NCBI GenBank assembly: GCA_030159075.1
Contig: BROG01000510.1
Span: 142,501 to 206,500 of the forward strand
Origin: Atrina japonica
Lineage: Eukaryota; Mollusca; Bivalvia; Pterioida; Pinnidae
Length of the DNA: 64,000 nt
Direction of reading: 5' to 3'
This document shows, one piece after another, positions 58,401 to 64,000 of this stretch (the stretch's first letter is position 1; the number at the start of each line of letters is the position of its first letter). The notes under the pieces are model-generated. The model made no database searches, was not told where the DNA came from, and saw nothing but the letters and a program-made list of their open reading frames with translations. The position numbers and the translations under genes are program-made.

Positions 58401-60810
58401 GAAGACAAATCATGTATGCTATGTACTTGTGAAATGTGATATGTTTATCTAGCTGTCTCCGTAAGTTTCTTTTGCAGCATCTCTGTAATGTTTAAATTAA
58501 TTCATTTAGAAATATACTGTATCTAGGAAATTTTAGCTCGTTTTTTGTTTTTGTTTTTTACCTTTTTACGACAGAAATCATATTCACCCTGTCTTAAAAA
58601 TCGCCCTAACTCACCACAGATTAATCACATGTATGTCATATTTGTCAATGTTTCCATCATTTAGCTTGAAAATTTTGCATTCAATTTAAATTCTCCCTCT
58701 CATCTCGGAGCGAAAATGGTAAAAATTAAACGGAAGCGAAAATTTCCAGGTATACAGTACATGAACCCTTTCATCCATGAGTATCTGAGTAGAATATTTT
58801 TTATATATTGTTTAAGACCAGTCTATTATGGTCTGTAGGGTTGAAGGGTTACACAGAAGGTCTTTGGTTTGATTTGGGGTACTCAGGGTCATGCACAAAA
58901 CTTTTGATAAAGAATTGACTGTTTCTATGCCAAGCAAGTGGCATAAGATAACCTAATGGCAAGTGGCATAAGATAACCTAATGGCGAGTGGCATAAGATA
59001 ACCTAATGGCAAGTGGCATAAGATAACCTAATGGCAAGTGGCATAAGATAACCTAATGGCAAGTGGCATAAGATAACCTAATGGCAAGTCTCTCACATGA
59101 AGCTAGAGTATACATTTCCTCGCATACACTACAGTACTGTATGTTTGTTTACTGCTTGAAATAGAGAAAGGAAAAACCTAAATGTGATGTCACAACCATT
59201 TCCACTGTCGTTTTGTGGTTTCCATCAGGTTTATAGTCAGCTTATTCTTAAATATCTTAATTATGCTGCAACAGATTTAAATTGGGTTTACGATAAACTG
59301 TGATAATTACCAAATAAAGCATACACAAAAAAGTATCTTGTCATGGCAGACATGACACAATGAAGAACCCTGATTGCATTGGCATATATTATATACATTC
59401 TTAGTACCAGTAAAAACAAGAAACCATTAAAGATGGTATGGCCGGATTGCAAAGTAAAATCTAATCAGTAAATTAGACACAAGTATAATGTCCATGTGTT
59501 TGGAACTATTTCTTATTAGGTTCATTTTAATTACCTGAAACTAAATGTCAAAATGTTTGAGCACTATTTACCCAAGTCTTTTGTTTATAATTATAAAAAT
59601 ATAAAGTCTGTGTATATCCTTCCATTGCCAAAAATTTACTTCAACCTGAAACTTTAATGAAAATGTTGATCCTCACCCCATTACTACTTTGATCCACCTA
59701 TAAAATTCAAACCCATATAACTCAATTGCACTTGTCGCAAGAAACCTACTGGCTAAGTATGAAGTTTGTATCTGTATTCATTGTCGAAAATTTGCTTCAA
59801 CCAAAACTTTAACCAAAATATTGATCCCCACCCCATTACTATTTATGTCCACCCCCAAAATTCTAACCAATATAATTCAATTGCACATGTCACCGGCAAC
59901 ATAAAAGCCAAGTATGAAGTTTGTACCTCTATCCATTGTCGATCCCCATAACTACTTTGATCCACAACCACATAATTCAATTGCACTCATCACAGGTAAC
60001 AGGCCAAGTTTGAAGTCTGTACCTCTATCCATTACCCAGAACTTGCTTCAATATGAAACTTTAACAAAAATGTTGATCCCCACCACAATTACTACTATGA
60101 TCCACCTCCAAAATTCAAACCCACATAATTCAATTGCACTTGCCACAGGTAACCTACTGGCCAAGTGCGAAGTCTGTACCTCTATCCATTACCCAAGACT
60201 TGCTTCAACCTGAAAACTTTAATGAAAATGTTGATCCCCTACCCAGTTTCTACTTAGACCTACCCCCTAAATTTCAAACCCACATAATTCAATTGCACTT
60301 GCCACAGGTAACCTACTGGCCAAGTATGAAATCTGCACCTCTATCAATTGCTGAGAATTTGTGTAAACCGAAATTTTAACAAAAATGTTGACGAACAGAT
60401 GAACAGACAGATGGACGGACATCATCAATCTATAGACCGGACTTGCTATGCAATCCGGCCAAAAAAATTGTGCATTTCACCTACATGCAATGCACAATGA
60501 GGACTCTGTGCAAATGGAAAATTATTGGTGTGATGTAAAAAATCAAATTATTTTCAGTATGTAGTTATGCTGGGCTGTGAATTGGCCAACATTGATGAAA
60601 TTTATGTAAAAATCATTTTAAATTATCATTGCACTAATATATATTTTACCTTCGTAACAGAAACTGAATTTGAATATTGCATGTATTGTAAAAACTCACC
60701 TTGAATGATCCTCGTATAAATGAGATGAGATTACGACAAACGGGTAACAAGATTAACATACAATTTAAGTTGAGGCACGCGGCACTAGCTCTTGCCCATG
60801 GCAGTGCGGG
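46410..60810 (-). CDS. NOX2: NADPH oxidase catalytic subunit, NOX2-type (5' end missing)
   Basis: Membrane flavocytochrome that passes electrons from cytosolic NADPH through FAD and two haems to oxygen, making superoxide. Fourteen minus-strand exons: 60,810-60,700; 58,482-58,395; 57,534-57,380; 56,921-56,821; 55,652-55,572; 55,397-55,274; 54,046-53,954; 52,058-51,924; 51,133-51,015; 50,576-50,540; 49,533-49,451; 48,307-48,115; 47,774-47,650; 46,530-46,410. All have AG/GT borders and matching phases, giving 521 residues to the stop. With an offset of 46 the haem histidines fall exactly at human positions 101, 115, 209 and 222 (FHK, IHLGAH, THHLF, VHG). Then come the FAD site HPFTLTS, the NADPH loop [12 protein letters not shown], the FFCGP motif and a C-terminus NKENF. 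About 46 N-terminal residues (first membrane helix) are not in the window. No EF-hands are seen and the length fits NOX1-3, not NOX5 or DUOX. It would need p22phox-type partners. Confidence 0.93.
46810..47000 (+). repeat. SINE-like repeat
   Basis: Shares 'gttctgggttt(c)g(a)ttcct' (B-box-like) and 'cccaggtcccctgtcatggt' with the copy at about 42,050-42,230. Plus orientation, inside the last intron of the oxidase gene. Confidence 0.45.
51360..51615. repeat. foldback MITE, 256 bp
   Basis: Ends gggttgattcatcatcatc and complement of gatgggggttgaa; inner arms 'acggtcc..ctcttttctaccc' and 'cgtggtttcatgtg' pair with 'cacatgaaaccacacgtagg' and 'gtccggactgtgg'-like sequence on the other side. In intron between the ninth and eighth oxidase exons. 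Confidence 0.7.
53085..53850. repeat. degenerate ~23-bp minisatellite
   Basis: More than 25 units around acagtttgtgtgcttacttt with variable tails (gtag, gtaa, tagaa). Ends about 100 bp from an oxidase exon. The apparent Leu/Cys/Tyr-rich frames here are translations of the repeat. Confidence 0.85.
54138..54365. repeat. 'cctggaaattttcgcc' MITE
   Basis: Inverted ends gtatacctggaaattttcgc and the complement of tggaaatttccagttatac. A second copy is at 58,515-58,759 and a decayed one near 12,590-12,750 ('tcgcccttagatgagagggc'). All share 'aatcgccctaa.tcaccacag' and 'ctctcatctaagggc'. Confidence 0.75.
58515..58759. repeat. 'cctggaaattttcgcc' MITE, second copy
   Basis: Same order of blocks as the copy at 54,138 and same orientation; starts actgtatctaggaaatttta, ends aatttccaggtatacagta. 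Lies just upstream (in gene sense) of an oxidase exon. Confidence 0.75.
58936..59085. repeat. 25-bp tandem repeat, six copies
   Basis: Unit aagtggcataagataaccta followed by atggc; six copies with one base difference, so recently expanded. Confidence 0.95.
59440..60460. mobile_element. non-autonomous DNA element with ~150-bp internal tandem units
   Basis: Ends ggccggattgc and gcaatccggcc are perfect 11-bp inverted repeats. Inside, a unit with 'aacttgcttcaacctgaaac', 'aaatgttgatccccacccc', 'attcaaacccacataattca' and 'ggtaacctactggccaagta' occurs about five times. No transposase. Sits in the oxidase intron between its two most upstream exons. Confidence 0.7.
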
Positions 60811-60862
60811 CTGAAATATAAAGAGGCGGCATAATCAAAACACTCCCTAAATAATGTTAGTA

Positions 60863-61900
60863 CAGTCAAACTTGTCTATAAAGGCCACTAAAGGGAATAG
60901 GCAAAAGTAGCCATTACAGACAGGTGACCTTTATAAATAGAGGATATTTGACAATTGTCGTGTTAAATATGTATTCTCTTGCCTCACTCAATGTAATAAA
61001 CATGTTATTCCAGTTAAGTTTCGTTAGGCCCTAGATTTACCCGATATTCTGTACATGTAGGCTACATGTAGTCTATGGTTTGTGAAATGTAAACAAACCA
61101 CGTTTTGACTCAGGGGCTCAGAAATCTTTTTAGAGCGCAATATGCCCAATGAAAACTGGAGCCTGGAGGAAAATATTACGCTCTAAAAAAGATTTCCGCG
61201 CACCAGTGATTTTGATTGAAATACATCACTTGAAGCCTCAAAGATCATGTTAAAGTTATTGATAGACCTGGACATCAAACTCGCTTCAAAATCAAAGTTA
61301 GCTCAATTTGATGCTCATTTTCTGTACTGTATCTCCAGTGCCATTTCCATTGCCTTTCGACCACTTAAACCCACTCCATCAAAACATAATATTGCCTGCT
61401 TTTTAGTTGAGACAGAACAGGTCTGTGCAGAGTCATTTTGTTTAGCTTCGATACGGCATTTTAAATAGCTCACACGCAAATCCCTTCTTGATACGTCATA
61501 TCTACAGTATGTGTTCAAAAGTTTTTACCACAGCATCACCACTATTGGCATTTATTAGCAAATGTGATCAGTTTATAATCAAACAATGAATTGAAAATTA
61601 CTGGTATCATTACATTTTAGATGAGATTATAAATCAATCAGATTTTCATTAGTGGCCTGGCAATGAATTTTGATTGGCTTAATGAAAAATATCATATTTT
61701 TCATTAAGTCAATCAAAATACAGTAATATCGATGAAAAATAACAGTGAAAAATAAAGCTTTTATTTAATTGATAAATTTAATAAAAAATGTAATGAAGAA
61801 GTTTATTCATTATAGAAAAAGTTAACAAAGGTTATGCTTGAATGGCCTTTATAGGCAGGTGCCCTTTATACTGAGGTGGCCTTTAATGCCAGTTTGACTG
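60863..61900. mobile_element. ~1.04-kb element with 'cagtcaaact' inverted ends
   Basis: Left end cagtcaaacttgtctataaa and right end complement cagtcaaactggcattaaag. Both ends continue with 'ggcctttata'-type sequence in inverted order. Inside are two foldbacks: 61,110-61,190 (gaaatctttttagagcg/cgctctaaaaaagatttc) and 61,660-61,712 (attttgattggcttaatgaa/ttcattaagtcaatcaaaat). A fragment of the same family lies at 14,745-14,835. Confidence 0.65.
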
Positions 61901-61989
61901 CAGAATTTTTTTGAATGAGAAGCTCTGCTGATTTTTTGTCTCATGATTACTATGTGACAGAATTATTTTTGTGGGGAAAAACTGAAAAG

Positions 61990-62095
61990 ACAAGACAAGA
62001 AAGCAACCTGCTGCTGGCTGGACTCAAACTCACGACCTCACGATCAAGAGTCGAGCACACTACCGACTGAGCCAGGCTGGCTCACTACATTATCA
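61990..62095 (-). repeat. tRNA-derived SINE head
   Basis: Minus strand gagccagcctggctcagtcg (A box) and cgtgagtttgagtcc (B box), with 'cgactcttgatcgtgaggtc' as in the SINE at 16,970. The usual body is not attached. Confidence 0.65.
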
Positions 62096-62384
62096 AAAGC
62101 ACGTAGGCTATTCTAGGCAACATGAAGCATAGGGAGCCTGACCACACTTAACACAGTAATAACAATCAAAGAGAAGTGTTCAATGAATACAACAAAAGGA
62201 TACATTGTGAAGTAAGAGGAAATGAATAATCAGTCATTACTCAACAAGTTTTATCTATATATTTAAGTACTTGTAGTATATACACATTTTGTAGCCAGAT
62301 TCACTTCAGTGGTTCATATTGTATATACTGAAGGAATAAATGTCGAGTCAAGAACGCTATTCTTACTGATAGAATGGTTTTCAC

Positions 62385-63048
62385 AGTAAAACCTTGCTAT
62401 TAAGACCACCTTTCTGACTGACTCAAAGTGGTCTTATTAGTGAGGTGGTCCTTTAAGTGAGGTTTTTCATTTATTCAATTATTTATCACGATATTCACTG
62501 GATATTTAGGGTCTGAAATGCAAGGTGGTCTCCTAAGCAAGGTGGTCTCCTAAGTGAGGTGGTCTCTCAAGCAAGGTGGTCTCCTAAGTGAGGTGGTCTC
62601 TCAAGCAAGGTGGTCTCCTAAGTGAGGTGGTCTCTCAAGCAAGGTGGTCTCCTAAGTGAGGTGGTCTCTCAAGCAAGGTGGTCTCCTAAGTGAGGTGGTC
62701 TCCTAAGCAAGGTGGTCTCCTAAGTGAGGTGGTCTCTCAAGCAAGGTGGTCTCCTAAGTGAGGTGGTCTCTCAAGCAAGGTGGTCTCCTAAGTGAGGTGG
62801 TCTCTCAAGCAAGGTGGTCTCCTAAGTGAGGTGGTCTCCTAAGCAAGGTGGTCTCCTAAGTGAGGTGGTCTCTCAAGCAAGGTGGTCTCCTAAGTGAGGT
62901 GGTCTCTCAAGCAAGGTGGTCTCCTAAGTGAGGTGGTCTCCTAAGCAAGGTGGTCTCCTAAGCAAGGTGGTCTCCTAAGTGAGGTGGTCTCTCAAGCAAG
63001 GAGGTCTCCTAAGTGAGGTGGTCTTTAGGTGAGCTTCCACTGTATCAT
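62385..63048. repeat. 34-bp (2 x 17) minisatellite inside a MITE
   Basis: Starts and ends with the 'gtaaaaccttgctattaaga' and 'ggtgagcttccactgta' edges of the 'gtataaagaccacc'-like family. Between about 62,518 and 63,030 units of aaggtggtctcctaagtgag plus gtggtctctcaagc repeat about 15 times, with occasional half-unit swaps. Confidence 0.9.
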
Positions 63049-64000
63049 AAAATTGCTGTTTCATCTGTCTTCATGAAATTTAATTCAAAATCATTTTTCT
63101 ATTATAAAAAATTTCTACTGGCTGTAAAAAATATCTGCCATTGCATCAATTTAAAACTTAAATTTAAAGCGTAAATCCAATATTAAAGCAGCATTAGCTA
63201 AGTTATGAATGTTTTTTTCGGAAAGTGTGTAATAAACATGAAATGATGGTATACCGTAAAAATAATCACCCAGCAATATTCATAGTGACCTCACATCGGG
63301 AATTTTGTTGACATGTTAACACTACCAAATTTGGGAGTTGCATGTAAGTCTACCAATATTCCATCTACCACTTTTATGTCCAAAACGTCCAATTTCTTTA
63401 CATTTCTACCAATTGGCAATTAACCAAAGCACAGTAATTTTCTGAATGCCCTTTTCTAGTCTGCCTGGGACACTTAATCCGGGAGTTTATTTCACACCTG
63501 TGCATTGTTTTGACAATACCCAGGCCTCCAGTGATATATTTAGAGTAACTGGCTTATAATAAATGCAATGGATAAAAGCAAGGTATGTAAATTTGAATGT
63601 AATTAACGTTTGGCAGAATTTTGCTTAGGTCAGAAAATGCTTTTGGCAAGACACTAATCCGTATGTGTCTACAGCCACTTGCAAAAAGTTTATAGACATT
63701 ATCATGTTTTACTAAATGTTTCATATAGAACATATATTTTCAAAAACATATAGCAAAACCAGTTCTTATCGTATTTCAACAGGATTTTCACTGTTAAACA
63801 AAGAATTGGATACAGAGTCAGTATATACATGTATTTTTATTTTTATTTTCCGAATTAGAAATTAAAAAATTCATCAATTTAAACACAAAGTTCAATTTTT
63901 GTGATGAAAATTCCTGCTTTCTGCATGTTGTGTAAGTAAAATTGTGATATCTAATTTTTATTTTGTTTAAATTGTCAAATTTTTGAAATTACAAATTAAA

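Larger units (their letters stand above)
46531..60699. other. introns of the NADPH oxidase gene
   Basis: Thirteen introns, 0.24-2.2 kb, hold most of the repeats here: a SINE-like copy at 46,810-47,000, 'gtataaagaccacc' MITEs at 48,368-48,600, 50,165-50,352 and 55,010-55,145, a foldback at 51,360-51,615, the minisatellite at 53,085-53,850, the 'cctggaaattttcgc' MITE at 54,138-54,365 and 58,515-58,759, the 25-bp array at 58,936-59,085 and the inverted-end element at 59,440-60,460. I found no nested gene. Confidence 0.65.
60811..64000. other. upstream part of the oxidase gene, repeats only
   Basis: Should be intron, since the first ~46 residues of the oxidase are still missing. I searched the minus strand for the expected aromatic-rich helix and the sequence before '[12 protein letters not shown]' and saw none. 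It holds a MITE-like element at 60,863-61,900, a SINE head at 61,990-62,095 and a minisatellite; 63,050-64,000 shows nothing recognisable. Confidence 0.5.

Noticed and set aside
61247..61518. Overlapping plus and minus frames upstream of the oxidase
   Set aside because: They lie inside a non-autonomous element and do not resemble the missing NOX N-terminus.

Overview
This window looks like nuclear DNA of an invertebrate animal, most likely a bivalve or other mollusc. It is AT-rich, its genes are split by many introns, it is full of microsatellites, and it carries a tRNA-headed SINE whose 3' body (ending in a 'gacgttaaacaaca'-type tail) I associate with molluscan genomes. No species can be named from the sequence alone. 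No prokaryotic, CRISPR or operon-like structure is present.

Layout. (1) 4.2-14.0 kb, minus strand: a three-exon gene for a small Cys-rich secreted protein ending in a His/Asn-Cys motif that recalls permuted papain-like folds. A second signal-peptide-like first exon at 549-590 may start a paralogue running off the left edge. (2) 14.0-21.0 kb: repeats only, including a diverged array of roughly 450-bp units, a SINE, and a retroelement fragment with an internal minisatellite. (3) 21.0-27.9 kb, minus strand: a complete six-exon gene for a 184-residue four-transmembrane protein. Every splice junction keeps phase. Its introns hold Penelope-like reverse transcriptase debris. (4) 28,922-35,273: a decayed, shortened Maverick/Polinton-like element with long inverted terminal repeats and a 5/6-matching 6-bp target duplication. 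It holds remains of a protein-primed family B DNA polymerase, a conserved structural-looking protein, a BIR (IAP-type) domain and a two-knuckle CCHC protein. Its terminal repeats contain histone-type mRNA 3' stem-loops. (5) 35,816-36,271, plus strand: an intronless LSM10 gene (U7 snRNP, histone mRNA 3' processing). (6) 36.3-46.4 kb: repeats only, with two nested non-autonomous elements and two minisatellites. (7) 46,410-60,810, minus strand: 14 exons of a NOX2-type NADPH oxidase, complete except for about 46 N-terminal residues that lie beyond the window or were not found. (8) 60.8-64 kb: MITE-like repeats and a large 34-bp minisatellite.

The cellular genes do not form an obvious pathway. The most suggestive connection is between the histone 3'-end signals in the terminal repeats of the Polinton-like element and the neighbouring LSM10 gene, whose product acts on exactly such signals. 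This may be coincidence, but it is the observation I would check first. The second is the small secreted gene, where a tandem duplication of the exon-2 end has created an in-phase alternative donor.
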